Below, piece after piece: positions 27,637 through 36,445 of a DNA stretch of 64,000 nt. Numbering within the stretch: position 1 is the stretch's first letter; the number at the start of each line of letters is the position of its first letter. The translations under genes and the position numbers were made by a program. This DNA is from Corynebacterium lactis RW2-5. Lineage in GTDB: Bacteria; Actinomycetota; Actinomycetes; Mycobacteriales; Mycobacteriaceae. The DNA is taken from NCBI RefSeq assembly GCF_001274895.1, contig NZ_CP006841.1:930001-994000 (forward strand). Reading direction: 5' to 3'. The notes under the pieces are model-generated. The model was not told the origin of the DNA, made no database searches, and saw only the letters and a list, made by a program, of their open reading frames with translations.

Positions 27637-28563
27637 GTGCAGCAGGATGCACAAAAGGTAAGGCGAGCGGCCGCAATGAATCAGTTCAAGTACTGGCTGA
27701 TTGGGAGCTTCATCGCCGCGGTCGCCATCGCGTTTTTGGGTCTTGTGCTGGACTTCGGCGCCTTGTTCTACCTTGGGCTCGCCCTTTTGTGTGTCTGGAC
27801 CGTGGCCGCCGTCGGCGCTAGCGGTTTCACCCTTCCTCCTCGCGCGATGCCGATTGGGCTGTTCGGCGTGCTGGTTGCCGCCGCTGCCGCGTATCTCGCT
27901 ACCGGATTTGTATTCACCTCTCTGGCCGCATCCGTGGCCGTGGGCCTCGCCGCTGGAATCGCCACTCGCGCCGTCGTCGAGCGCCGCACCCGCCGCCAGG
28001 AATCTCGTATCGATGCCCTCCCGCTCTGGGAACGCGACGAGCTAGGGGACCTCGCCCGCACGCTTCGCCCCGCTTACCGACGGGACGTCGACCCCACGCC
28101 GACTCCGACTCCACATGCGACGGCAAAGATTGTCGCAGCCGTGGCGAAGCCTTTGGCGGGCTCGACCGTTATCGTCAGCACGAACGAAGCGCGCCCGGTT
28201 CTGGCCGTCTATGGCTCGCGCGTGGCCGTGGTTTACGGCCCAGGGGCCGGGGCAGCACACGGTGCTGAGGGGGCGTCGGCAAGCGACGGGGCGCATGCAG
28301 CGACCGGGGTGAGCGCGGAGGAGATTCTCGTCCAGGTGCTACCGGAGGGAACGAAGATGCGCGCGTTCGAGCTGGCGGAAGGCCTCGAGGAAGCGGCGCC
28401 GGGCAGGAGCTCAATTTCGCTGACCGAGCCCCATGACCTGGCGACCTTCCTGGGAGGCGGGGCGCCCGCTAACGGTGACGCGGTGACCGGACGCGCAGCG
28501 CATATCCACCACAAGATTTTGGTTTCGCTCGCGCACAATGGTTTGTACGCTGGTGGGATGTGA
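27637..28563 (+). CDS. Membrane-anchored protein of unknown function upstream of dapE
   Basis: The 308-residue frame (or 295 from the ATG at 27676) has three hydrophobic segments in the first 100 residues, then a hydrophilic domain with RDVDPTPTPTPHATAKIV and a Gly/Ala-rich low-complexity part near residues 200-225. It ends IHHKILVSLAHNGLYAGGM and overlaps the dapE start by four bases. I recognise no family. The overlap suggests co-expression with dapE but says nothing certain about role. A minus-strand copy of the interspersed 12-mer lies in it at 28274-28285. Confidence 0.7.
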   Translation: MQQDAQKVRRAAAMNQFKYWLIGSFIAAVAIAFLGLVLDFGALFYLGLALLCVWTVAAVGASGFTLPPRAMPIGLFGVLVAAAAAYLATGFVFTSLAASVAVGLAAGIATRAVVERRTRRQESRIDALPLWERDELGDLARTLRPAYRRDVDPTPTPTPHATAKIVAAVAKPLAGSTVIVSTNEARPVLAVYGSRVAVVYGPGAGAAHGAEGASASDGAHAATGVSAEEILVQVLPEGTKMRAFELAEGLEEAAPGRSSISLTEPHDLATFLGGGAPANGDAVTGRAAHIHHKILVSLAHNGLYAGGM

Positions 28564-29696
28564 GCACCTTTTTAGATTTACACGCAGACCCTATTGACCT
28601 GACCGCCGCGCTGGTGGACATTGAATCCGTCTCGCATAACGAGAGGGAAATCGCTGATGCAGTTGAGGAGGCCCTGCACAAGATCGCGGAAGCCGACTCT
28701 TCGATTGAGGTGCTTCGAATCGACAACAACGTCATTGCGCGGACGCACCGGGGACTGCCGCAGCGCGTCATCCTGGCCGGACACCTCGATACGGTGCCGA
28801 CGGCGGACAACGTGCCTTCGCGGAGGATTGTCAGCGATCGCGGGGAGGACTCCCTCTTCGGCTGCGGCACGGTGGATATGAAGAGCGGAGACGCAGTCTA
28901 CCTGCACGCTTTCGCCGAGCTCGCCACAAGCGATGAGCTGCAGCGCGACCTGACGCTGATTATGTACGAATGCGAAGAGGTCGCCTCCGAGTTCAACGGC
29001 CTGCGTCACCTGTCGGAATCGCATCCCGAGCTGTTGGTCGGCGACGTGGCGCTATTGGGCGAGCCGAGTGGCAACGTCATCGAAGCGGGCTGTCAGGGCT
29101 CGATTCGCCTGCGGCTGACCGCGCACGGAACCCGGGCGCACTCGGCCCGAGGCTGGCTCGGCGATAACGCGGCGCACAAGTTGGCGCCGATTCTTACCCG
29201 CATCGCTGCTTACCAGGCAGACACCGTAGATATTGACGGTCTCGAGTACCGGGAGGGCCTCAACGTGGTCCACCTGGAGTCCGGCGTGGCCACCAACACG
29301 CTGCCGGATGTCGCCGTGATGAAGGTGAACTTCCGCTTCGCACCGAACCGTAGTGCTGAAGACGCGATGGCGCACTTCCGCGAGGTATTAGGGCTCGACG
29401 AGTTTGCCGCAGAGGACCTGACTGTGGACGTCGAGGACGTCAGCCCCGGAGCCCTGCCGGGCCTGCATGCCGCCGCGGCGCAGGAGCTAGTTGAGGTGGC
29501 GGGCGGCGTCGTCAAGCCAAAATTTGGCTGGACCGACGTGGCGCGCTTTTCGGCGCTGGGCATTCCCGCGGTGAACTTCGGACCGGGCGACCCGGCGTAC
29601 TGCCACAAGGTCGACGAGCAGATTCCAGTGGCTTGCATTAGCGCACTGTGGGAGGATTTGCGTCGCTATCTCACCGCACAGCCGAAGCAGGCCTAG
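28560..29696 (+). CDS. dapE: Succinyl-diaminopimelate desuccinylase DapE
   Basis: This M20-family zinc hydrolase removes succinate from N-succinyl-L,L-diaminopimelate. The 378-residue protein has the metal ligands in AGHLDTVPTADN (His), GCGTVDMKSGDA (Asp) and MYECEEVASEFNG (Glu-Glu), followed by the dimerisation domain (GTRAHSARGW with its conserved His) and FGPGDPAYCHKVDE near the C-terminus. GTG at 28560 overlaps the preceding stop. It completes dapC, dapD and dapE of the succinylase route in this window. Confidence 0.94.
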   Translation: MSTFLDLHADPIDLTAALVDIESVSHNEREIADAVEEALHKIAEADSSIEVLRIDNNVIARTHRGLPQRVILAGHLDTVPTADNVPSRRIVSDRGEDSLFGCGTVDMKSGDAVYLHAFAELATSDELQRDLTLIMYECEEVASEFNGLRHLSESHPELLVGDVALLGEPSGNVIEAGCQGSIRLRLTAHGTRAHSARGWLGDNAAHKLAPILTRIAAYQADTVDIDGLEYREGLNVVHLESGVATNTLPDVAVMKVNFRFAPNRSAEDAMAHFREVLGLDEFAAEDLTVDVEDVSPGALPGLHAAAAQELVEVAGGVVKPKFGWTDVARFSALGIPAVNFGPGDPAYCHKVDEQIPVACISALWEDLRRYLTAQPKQA

Positions 29697-29750
29697 CCGG
29701 AACGTTTCCGCAATGCGCGCGCCGGGCGGTTGGCATAGATTCTTTAGGGT

Positions 29751-30536
29751 ATGAGACCCGTTCGCACACCTTCCCCAGAAAAGCAGCGTGCCCTGCGCGG
29801 CCCCATCGCGATCCGACACGAGGGCACCCCGCAGGCTTCGACGACGGACCGGCGCCTGCTCGATAACAACGCGAATACCGATTGGCTGCACACCGATACC
29901 TGGCGTGTGCTGCGCATTCAGTCGGAATTCGTCGACGGCTTCGGTGCGTTAGCGGAGATTCCGCCGGCGGTCACCGTCTTTGGCTCTGCCCGGATTCGAG
30001 AGGATCACCCTTACTACCAGTGGGGGTTCGAGTTGGGGCAGGCGCTGGCCAAGGCCGGGTACGCCACCATTACCGGCGGCGGCCCGGGGCTAATGGAGTC
30101 CGCGAACCGTGGTTGCTTCGACGCTGACGGGCTGTCGATTGGGCTCGGTATCGAGCTGCCGCATGAGCAGCACTTGAATGACTGGGTCGACCTCGGCATG
30201 AATTTCCGCTATTTCTTCGTGCGCAAGACCATGTTTTTGAAGTACTCGCAGGCGTTCGTGTGTCTGCCGGGTGGTTTCGGCACGCTCGATGAGCTTTTCG
30301 AGGCCCTCGTCATGGTTCAGACCGGCAAGATTGTCGACTATCCGATTGTGCTTATGGGCCGCGATTACTGGGCCGGTCTGGTGGACTGGCTGCGCGAGCG
30401 GCTGGTTGCCGAAGGAATGATCGATGAGGCGGATCTGGATATCTTCCTTCTCACCGACTCTGTCGAGGAGGCCATGGACTACATCGTCGAGGCGCACTGC
30501 GAACTCTTCGCTGACCGCGGGCAGCCGCAGACCTAG
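29751..30536 (+). CDS. LOG-family protein (TIGR00730), nucleotide phosphoribohydrolase fold
   Basis: The 261-residue Rossmann-fold protein has VFGSARIREDHPYY, TGGGPGLMESANRG and the defining CLPGGFGTLDELFEAL motif (PGGxGTxxE). Family members cleave the N-glycosidic bond of AMP or cytokinin riboside monophosphates. An Arg/Pro-rich N-terminal extension of about 45 residues precedes the core, as in other actinobacterial forms. No ribosome site precedes the ATG at 29751; TAGATT at 29736-29741, nine bases upstream, could give a near-leaderless mRNA. Confidence 0.9.
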   Translation: MRPVRTPSPEKQRALRGPIAIRHEGTPQASTTDRRLLDNNANTDWLHTDTWRVLRIQSEFVDGFGALAEIPPAVTVFGSARIREDHPYYQWGFELGQALAKAGYATITGGGPGLMESANRGCFDADGLSIGLGIELPHEQHLNDWVDLGMNFRYFFVRKTMFLKYSQAFVCLPGGFGTLDELFEALVMVQTGKIVDYPIVLMGRDYWAGLVDWLRERLVAEGMIDEADLDIFLLTDSVEEAMDYIVEAHCELFADRGQPQT

Positions 30537-30555
30537 TCCAAGTAGGCTTGACGAC

Positions 30556-31407
30556 GTGCATAGCTTCTACCAGTCCTCGGCAGTGCCCGCGGTGATGGCG
30601 ATTGTCAATCGCACCCCGGACTCCTTCTACGACCGTGGAGCGACCGCGGCGGAGGATGCAGCCCTGGCGCGTGTCGACGCCGTCGTGGCGGCAGGTGCCG
30701 AAATCGTTGACATCGGTGGCGTTAAGGCCGGTATTGGGGCGGAGGTTACCGTCGCAGAGGAGATTGACCGAGTAGTCCCGACCATCGCGAAGGTGCGTCA
30801 GAGCTACCCGGACCTGCACATCAGCGTTGACACCTGGCGCGCCGAGGTGGGCGAGGCCGCGATTGCCGCCGGCGCGAACCTGATTAACGACACGTGGGCC
30901 GGGCACGATCCCGAATTGGTCGAGGTCGCAGGTGCCCACCGGGTCGGTTATGTGTGTTCCCACACGGGCGGTGCGCTGCCGCGGACGAACCCGATTCGCG
31001 TACGTTATGACGATGTTGTCGAAGACGTTATTGCCGAGACAGGGCGCCTGGCCGAGCGGGCGATAGGCGTGGGAGTGCCGGAGAACATGGTGCTGATTGA
31101 CCCAACGCACGACTTCGGTAAGAACACCTTCCACGGACTCGAGCTGCTTCGGCGCTGTTCGGAGCTGGTGGCTACGGGGTGGCCGGTGCTGATGGCGCTG
31201 TCCAACAAAGACTTTGTCGGCGAGACCCTGGATCGCCCACTGACTGAACGCGTGGCCGGAACCCTGGCCGCTACCGCGCACGCGGCGGCAGCTGGCGTCG
31301 CGGTATTTCGCTCGCATCAGGTCGCCGAGACCGTCGACGTGTGCCGGATGACGCTCGCGATTGAGGGGAAGTTCCAGCCCCTGCACCCGGTGAGGGGGCT
31401 AGTTTAG
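30556..31407 (+). CDS. folP2: Dihydropteroate synthase homologue FolP2
   Basis: The 283-residue TIM-barrel protein has VMAIVNRTPDSFYDRG, AEIVDIGGVKAG and SVDTWRAEVGEAAIAAGANLINDTW, typical of DHPS. The usual DIGGxSTRPG loop is altered to DIGGVKAGIGAEV, lacking the Ser-Thr-Arg-Pro segment that shapes the pterin and pABA site. In M. tuberculosis FolP2 (Rv1207) is reported not to have DHPS activity, so a different role is likely. GTG at 30556 is chosen because it aligns with the family start; the longer frame overlaps the LOG gene. It sits just ahead of two very small genes. Confidence 0.88.
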   Translation: MHSFYQSSAVPAVMAIVNRTPDSFYDRGATAAEDAALARVDAVVAAGAEIVDIGGVKAGIGAEVTVAEEIDRVVPTIAKVRQSYPDLHISVDTWRAEVGEAAIAAGANLINDTWAGHDPELVEVAGAHRVGYVCSHTGGALPRTNPIRVRYDDVVEDVIAETGRLAERAIGVGVPENMVLIDPTHDFGKNTFHGLELLRRCSELVATGWPVLMALSNKDFVGETLDRPLTERVAGTLAATAHAAAAGVAVFRSHQVAETVDVCRMTLAIEGKFQPLHPVRGLV

Positions 31408-31503
31408 ATGCTCATTGCGGCTGTCATCGCGATTTATCTACTGGTCGCCTTACTTTTGGGGCTGGGGCTTTGGAAGCTCTTTTCCTGGCTGGAGTCTCTT
31501 TAG
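31408..31503 (+). CDS. 31-residue single-span membrane peptide
   Basis: ATG at 31408 begins directly after the folP2 stop codon. The product is one hydrophobic helix, with MLIAAVIAIYLLVALLLGLG leading to WKLF and a short acidic end (WLESL). The AGTTTAG context gives no strong ribosome site, so translation would rely on coupling to folP2. In mycobacteria gpgS, a membrane protein gene (Rv1209) and tagA lie at this position; this may be a remnant or a separate small protein. Confidence 0.45.
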   Translation: MLIAAVIAIYLLVALLLGLGLWKLFSWLESL

Positions 31504-31663
31504 CGCGCTCAGTGCCCCTTATAGTCTCTGGCAACTGAACTTGCCGGAAAAGTCTATGATGGAGGGAGTAGTCGAGACGCCCTCTAGAAATCATTCTTCT
31601 GAGAGTGACGTTGGAGTCGGCACTGGTGCCGATGTCGACATCGTCAACAACTAAGGAGTTGTA

Positions 31664-31831
31664 ATGGCCGCAATGAAGCCGCGCACCGGCGATGGCCCGC
31701 TGGAGGCAGTCAAAGAAGGTAAGAAGGTTGTTATGCGGGTTCCGGCCGACGGCGGTGGCCGCCTGGTGGTGGAGCTCACGCCGGATGAGGCCAAGGAGCT
31801 GGGTGCGGAGCTAACCGCGGTAGTGCAGTAG
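31664..31831 (+). CDS. DUF3117 small protein (Rv1211-like)
   Basis: The 55-residue protein runs MAAMKPRTGDGPLEAVKEGK, then VVMRVPADGGGRLVVELTPDEA and ends at an acidic/hydrophobic tail. This is the whole DUF3117 domain, a highly conserved actinobacterial small protein of unknown function; it occupies the same place (before glgA) in mycobacteria. AAGGAG at 31653-31658 supports the ATG. A TATGAT at 31555-31560 is a possible -10 box about 100 bases upstream. Confidence 0.88.
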   Translation: MAAMKPRTGDGPLEAVKEGKKVVMRVPADGGGRLVVELTPDEAKELGAELTAVVQ

Positions 31832-32000
31832 CGCGGCTAGTTTGGCGCCCTGGATTTTGCCCCTAGATTCCAAGTGTGGCGCTAGTCATAGGCGGGCTTA
31901 TTCTCCTCTTAGGCAATAGACGGGTTAAGATTAATGAACGTGTTTTTAACGCGTGACCCTATTTAGCCTTGAAAAAGACTTGAGAAGAGGAGTGGTCGAA

Positions 32001-32876
32001 GTGCTCGCTGACATCATTGATGTGCTCGCAGATCCCATTGACGGCACTGATTTGGCGTTTGGTGATTCCGATTGTTCCACTCTGAAGTCCGCGTCGGGGC
32101 ATAGTTACGATATTGCCCGTCAGGGCTACGTCACCCTCGCTGGAGGCGCTGGCCTGCGGTACACGGGTGACGATGCCAAGATGATTACCGCCCGCGAGGA
32201 GTTCCTGTCGGGCGGGCACTATGCGCCTTTCGTTGAGGCTGTCACCGGCAATGTTCAGGATGTTCTGGACGATGCCGGGGTCGCAGAGGATGCGAGCCCG
32301 GTAATTTGCGAGGTCGGCGCCGGAACCGGTTACTACCTGGCGCACACCCTCGACGGTGTTGCCAACTCTCGAGGCGTTGGGCTGGACGTTTCCGTCCCTG
32401 CGGCGAAGCACCTGGCTAAAAGCCATCCGCGCGTGGGTGCAGTTGTAGCTGACGCGTGGGCGCGTCTGCCGCTGCGCGACAACTCTATCGACGCGATTAC
32501 TGTCGTCTTTGCCCCGCGCAATGCTGAGGAATTTGCGCGCGTGCTCAAGCCCGGTGGGCAGGTCGTTGTTCTTACTGCCACCACCGGACACCTCGGTGAG
32601 CTGCGCGAACCACTCGGGATTATCGATGTGGAGCGCGGCAAGGTCGAGCGCATGATTGCTCAGGCCGAGGGGCACCTGGTTCCTGTCGGGGACCCGGAGC
32701 TGGTCGAGTTCGGCATGAATCTGAACCAGCAGGCTATCGCCACCCAGATCGGAATGAGCCCGTCGGCACGCCATATTCACCCGGAGGTGCTGCAGGAGCG
32801 AATTGCGGCCCTCCCCACGGAAATGCACGTGACCGCCCGCGCGTACGTTACGCGTCTCGGTCGTCCGTGCGACTAG
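32001..32876 (+). CDS. SAM-dependent methyltransferase of the RlmA type (23S rRNA guanine-N1)
   Basis: The product is about 291 residues. After a short N-terminal segment with a compact Cys/His-poor version of the RlmA zinc region (SGHSYDIARQGYVTL is the family motif), the Rossmann domain follows: VICEVGAGTGYYLAHTL, GLDVSVPAAKHLAKSHP, and VFAPRNAEEFARVLKPGG. The four zinc Cys of E. coli RlmA are not all present; only one is seen near the N-terminus. GTG at 32001 is preferred because AGAGGAG lies nine bases upstream. It is convergent with alsD. Confidence 0.82.
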   Translation: MLADIIDVLADPIDGTDLAFGDSDCSTLKSASGHSYDIARQGYVTLAGGAGLRYTGDDAKMITAREEFLSGGHYAPFVEAVTGNVQDVLDDAGVAEDASPVICEVGAGTGYYLAHTLDGVANSRGVGLDVSVPAAKHLAKSHPRVGAVVADAWARLPLRDNSIDAITVVFAPRNAEEFARVLKPGGQVVVLTATTGHLGELREPLGIIDVERGKVERMIAQAEGHLVPVGDPELVEFGMNLNQQAIATQIGMSPSARHIHPEVLQERIAALPTEMHVTARAYVTRLGRPCD

Positions 32877-32941
32877 GCCTCGTTTGGCCCCGGAGGGGGC
32901 CGCGCGGCTCCGGTAAAGACCCTGGTGCTTCAGCCAGCGCG

Positions 32942-33691
32942 CTAGCTTTTAACCTCGGTTGCGTGAATCTGATCGTCGAGGTCGTCCGGTGCGAGGTCTG
33001 CGTCGGAGAACTCGGCCGTTAGCGGCAGGCGCAGCTGGAGGTCCGTACCTGGGCAGATCTCGATGGTTCCGGAGCGGAGCTTGAAGTCCAGGACGTGCCC
33101 GCCGCCGGTGCCTCCGTCTGCGAGGAAGTGGACATGGCAGCCGGGCACTGAAATGCCCTTTTCATAAACCGGGGTGCGGAAGCCGGCAATTGTCCCGGTG
33201 ACATCCTCAAAGTCCACCGAGGCGTCCTCTTCTGTCGCATTAATCATCTTCTGGTACGGCTTTTGCTGCTTGACCACGGTGCGGGTTTTCACCCATTCGA
33301 AGTCTCCGGTGATGCGCAGCGCGTACATGAAATTCTGGCTTGGGACCTTGCTGTCGATAATTGGACTGATCTCGCTGCGCGTGAGGTTCGGGGGAGCGTC
33401 GATTGCAATGTGGGGGACGAAGTTGGTGACGACCGTGTAGGGGCTGCGCTGGCTCATCGAGGCCTTGCACGCGCTGCCGTCGCCGCGGACCTGCCAGCAG
33501 ACACCGTCGAGAATGATCATTTCGCCGTCGAGCCCGTCGAAGGTGCCGATTCCGAAATTGCCGTGCCCCAGGATCTCGCCAATCGACATCTCGCCGTCGT
33601 AGATGCCGTCGAGCAGGGCGGACATGAGGGAATTCTGGAAGAACGTTTGCCGGACGGTAGGCAAATTGAGCTGAGGCGTCATGACTGCCAT
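32942..33691 (-). CDS. budA: Alpha-acetolactate decarboxylase
   Basis: The enzyme converts 2-acetolactate to acetoin. The 249-residue protein has the zinc ligands in GCHVHFLADGGTGGGHVLDF (HxH then a third His eleven residues on) and the usual catalytic Glu/Arg surroundings (GNFGIGTFDGLDGEMIILDG at the N-terminus). ATG at 33691 has GAGGA close upstream; the frame to 33790 lacks support. No acetolactate synthase gene is adjacent, so the substrate would come from branched-chain amino acid synthesis or a distant als gene. It sits between the methyltransferase and glgA, which are neighbours or near neighbours elsewhere in the genus. Confidence 0.92.
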   Translation of the reverse strand: MAVMTPQLNLPTVRQTFFQNSLMSALLDGIYDGEMSIGEILGHGNFGIGTFDGLDGEMIILDGVCWQVRGDGSACKASMSQRSPYTVVTNFVPHIAIDAPPNLTRSEISPIIDSKVPSQNFMYALRITGDFEWVKTRTVVKQQKPYQKMINATEEDASVDFEDVTGTIAGFRTPVYEKGISVPGCHVHFLADGGTGGGHVLDFKLRSGTIEICPGTDLQLRLPLTAEFSDADLAPDDLDDQIHATEVKS

Positions 33692-33809
33692 CTTATTCCT
33701 CGCCCCACTAAGGCCGGTTCGTTTGCCTACGCGCACACGGCTTCTGGTAAGCGTAACGGAGCAGCGCGTAGCGCCCCGTGAGGTATTCATTCACGGGGGT
33801 GATTGTTGG

Positions 33810-35006
33810 CTACATCAATGATTTGTAGACTTCTACGGTTTCCTGAGCGATTGTCTCCCAGCTGAAGACATCCTCGGCGCGCTTCTTGCCCGCTGCGCCG
33901 ACTTCCTTAGCGTGAGCACGGTCGGAGACCATCTTGTTCACGGCGGCCGCAATGTCGCGTTCGAAGCCCTCCGGGTCCGCCTCGTCGTAATGCACGAGGG
34001 TTCCAGTCTCGCCATCGACGACCACCTCCGGGATGCCGCCGACGTCAGAGGCGACGACCGCGGTGCCGCATGCCATTGCCTCAAGGTTTACGATGCCGAG
34101 CGGCTCGTAGATGGAGGGGCAGACGAAGGAATCGGCAGCGGTGAGGATCTCCTGGATGCGCTCCTTTGGCAGCATCTCCTGGACCCAGAAGATGCCGTCG
34201 CGCTCAGCCTGTAGATCGTGGACCAGCTGCTCGGTCTCCTTCGCAATCTCCGGGGTGTCCGGAGCGCCAGCGCAGAGAACCATCTGTACGTCCTCATCGA
34301 AGTGCGATGCGGCCTTGACCAGGTGTGCTACGCCCTTCTGGCGAGTGATGCGTCCGACGAAGGCGACCATCGGGCGGTTCGGGTCGACGCCGAGTTCCTC
34401 GAGGACGGACCAGCCGTTTTGCTCCTTGGACTCCTCCCATGTCGGGCGTGGGTGCCAGAGCTGCGTGTCAATGCCGTTGAGGACTACGTGAACCTTTTCG
34501 GGGGCGATGCGGGGGTAAGCGTCTAGGATGGCATCCTTCATGCGGGCGGATACCGCGATGACCGCGTCCGCGTACTCCATTGCGTTGCGCTCCGACCAGC
34601 TAGAGACGTCGTAGCCACCGCCGAGCTGCTCGCGCTTCCAAGGGCGGTGGGGCTCCAGCGAGTGCGCAGTAGCCACATGTGGAATGCCTTTCAGCAGGCC
34701 GGTGAGGTGGCCGCCGAGACCTGAGTACCAGGTGTGCGAATGGACGACATCGATGTCTGTCGCGGCCGCTGCATTGGCCATGCGCAGGCCTGTGGAAAGC
34801 GTCTTAATCGACGCGTTCGCCTCGCCGAGCTCCGGGTCAACTCCGTGGACGTAAACGTCGGCTTCATCGCGGGGGCCGCCCATGCAGTGGACGTCCACAT
34901 CGACACCGTCGAGCCCACGCATAAAACGGGTCAGTTCGGTTACGTGAACACCTGCTCCGCCGTAAATCTCCGGAGGGTATTCCTTGGTCATCATGGCAAC
35001 TCGCAT
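33810..35006 (-). CDS. glgA: GT4-family glycogen synthase / alpha-maltose-1-phosphate synthase
   Basis: The 398-residue enzyme has the GT-B layout: MTKEYPPEIYGGAGVHVTEL at the N-terminus, VAFVGRITRQKGVAHL in the second domain, and the GT4 motif PSIYEPLGIVNLEAMACG with two key Glu. Length and sequence match Rv1212c, which in mycobacteria is GlgM, making maltose-1-phosphate from ADP-glucose for alpha-glucan synthesis; it has also been called GlgA. It is divergent from glgC, which makes ADP-glucose, with 102 bases between. Confidence 0.92.
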   Translation of the reverse strand: MRVAMMTKEYPPEIYGGAGVHVTELTRFMRGLDGVDVDVHCMGGPRDEADVYVHGVDPELGEANASIKTLSTGLRMANAAAATDIDVVHSHTWYSGLGGHLTGLLKGIPHVATAHSLEPHRPWKREQLGGGYDVSSWSERNAMEYADAVIAVSARMKDAILDAYPRIAPEKVHVVLNGIDTQLWHPRPTWEESKEQNGWSVLEELGVDPNRPMVAFVGRITRQKGVAHLVKAASHFDEDVQMVLCAGAPDTPEIAKETEQLVHDLQAERDGIFWVQEMLPKERIQEILTAADSFVCPSIYEPLGIVNLEAMACGTAVVASDVGGIPEVVVDGETGTLVHYDEADPEGFERDIAAAVNKMVSDRAHAKEVGAAGKKRAEDVFSWETIAQETVEVYKSLM

Positions 35007-35108
35007 ATTTCCAGCGTAACCAGATTCATTCAGCGGTGCCGTCTTATGTGGGGTAGGGGTAGGGGACCTTCACGGCGAGGTTTGTAAATCGCATATAGGT
35101 TGGAGGAC

Positions 35109-36326
35109 GTGAGGAGTCAACCACATGTATTGTCCATTGTCCTTGCCGGTGGCGAAGGCAAGCGTCTCTTCCCGCTGACGGAAGACCGCGCAAAGCCCGC
35201 CGTGCCCTTCGGTGGTAGCTATCGGCTAATCGACTTCGTGCTGTCGAATCTGGTCAACGCAGGTTTCCTTAAAATCTGTGTGCTGACCCAGTACAAGTCC
35301 CACTCGCTCGACCGCCACATTTCGCAGGCGTGGCAGCTCTCCGGTATCACCGGTCAGTACGTGACGCCTGTTCCGGCGCAGCAGCGGCTGGGAAAGCGCT
35401 GGTTCACCGGCTCGGCTGACGCGATATTGCAGTCTCTCAACCTGGTTTATGACGAGGACCCGGAGTACGTAATCGTCTTCGGCGCTGACCACGTCTACCG
35501 CATGGACCCGGAGCAGATGCTGGATGCCCACATTCAGTCCGGCGCCGGCGTGACCGTTGCGGGTATTCGTGTCCCGCGCTCGGAGGCAAGTGCGTTCGGC
35601 GTCATCGACGCGGATGAGAACAACCGGATTACAGAATTCCTGGAGAAGCCGGCCGATCCGCCCGGTACCCCGGATGACCCGGATTCGACCTTCGCGTCGA
35701 TGGGTAACTACGTCTTCACCACCTCCGCGCTGATTGAAGCGATTAAGCGCGATTCGGAGGATGAGAATTCCGACCACGATATGGGCGGAAACATTATCCC
35801 GATGCTCGTGGAGGAAGGCGAGGCCTACGTCTACGACTTCAAGGACAACTACGTCCCGGGAGAGACGGAGCGCGACAAGGGCTACTGGCGTGACGTCGGT
35901 ACCATTGACGCTTTTTACGAGGCTAATATGGACCTAATCTCGGTCCACCCAGTCTTTAACCTCTACAACAAGAAGTGGCCGATTCACACCTTCTCGGAGG
36001 AGAACCTGCCACCGGCTAAGTTCGTCCAGGGCGGTATCGCCCAGGCGTCCATGGTCGGCGCCGGAACAATTGTCTCCGGTGGTACTGTCCGCAACTCGGT
36101 GCTGAGCACCAACGTTGTCATCGAGGACGGCGCTACTGTTGAAGGCTCGGTGCTCTTCCCGGGCGTCCGCGTCGGACGCGGAGCGGTCGTTCGCCACGCC
36201 ATTTTGGATAAGAACGTCGTCGTCTCCGACGGTGCGATTATTGGTGGCGACCCGGAGCGTGATGCTGAGCGCTTCAAGGTCAGCCCCGGCGGTGTCGTGG
36301 CCGTAGGTAAGGGACAGGTCATCTAG
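35109..36326 (+). CDS. glgC: Glucose-1-phosphate adenylyltransferase GlgC
   Basis: The enzyme makes ADP-glucose from ATP and glucose-1-phosphate. The 405-residue protein has [25 protein letters not shown] (nucleotide loop), [38 protein letters not shown], and a C-terminal left-handed beta-helix with [17 protein letters not shown] ending. GTG at 35109 is chosen because the resulting start ([14 protein letters not shown]) matches other corynebacterial GlgC; GGAGG is very close upstream. A strong hairpin follows. Confidence 0.95.
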   Translation: MRSQPHVLSIVLAGGEGKRLFPLTEDRAKPAVPFGGSYRLIDFVLSNLVNAGFLKICVLTQYKSHSLDRHISQAWQLSGITGQYVTPVPAQQRLGKRWFTGSADAILQSLNLVYDEDPEYVIVFGADHVYRMDPEQMLDAHIQSGAGVTVAGIRVPRSEASAFGVIDADENNRITEFLEKPADPPGTPDDPDSTFASMGNYVFTTSALIEAIKRDSEDENSDHDMGGNIIPMLVEEGEAYVYDFKDNYVPGETERDKGYWRDVGTIDAFYEANMDLISVHPVFNLYNKKWPIHTFSEENLPPAKFVQGGIAQASMVGAGTIVSGGTVRNSVLSTNVVIEDGATVEGSVLFPGVRVGRGAVVRHAILDKNVVVSDGAIIGGDPERDAERFKVSPGGVVAVGKGQVI

Positions 36327-36349
36327 GGCCAAAAGTTTCTTTTACCAAG

Positions 36350-36393
36350 TTTGAAGGCCCCTAGCGCGCGGATGCGTGCTAGGGGCCTTCAAA
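36350..36393. terminator. Bidirectional terminator between glgC and the O-methyltransferase
   Basis: TTTGAAGGCCCCTAGC (36350-36365) and GCTAGGGGCCTTCAAA (36378-36393) are perfectly complementary over 16 bases with a 12-base loop. The AAA and TTT ends allow termination from both sides. It lies between convergent genes. Confidence 0.9.
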
Positions 36394-36445
36394 CGTCGCG
36401 GCGCCCGGAGCGGGCCAGCCAGGATGCCAGCCCTGAAAGTTTCAG

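Noticed and set aside
31415..31654. 79-residue frame between folP2 and the DUF3117 gene
   Set aside because: It begins at a TTG without a ribosome site, overlaps the 31-residue peptide in another frame and has no family features.
32877..32941. GC-rich repeat between the methyltransferase and the acetolactate decarboxylase as a terminator
   Set aside because: CCGGAG and CTCCGG can pair, but the stem is only six bases, the loop is itself GC-rich, and there is no T run.
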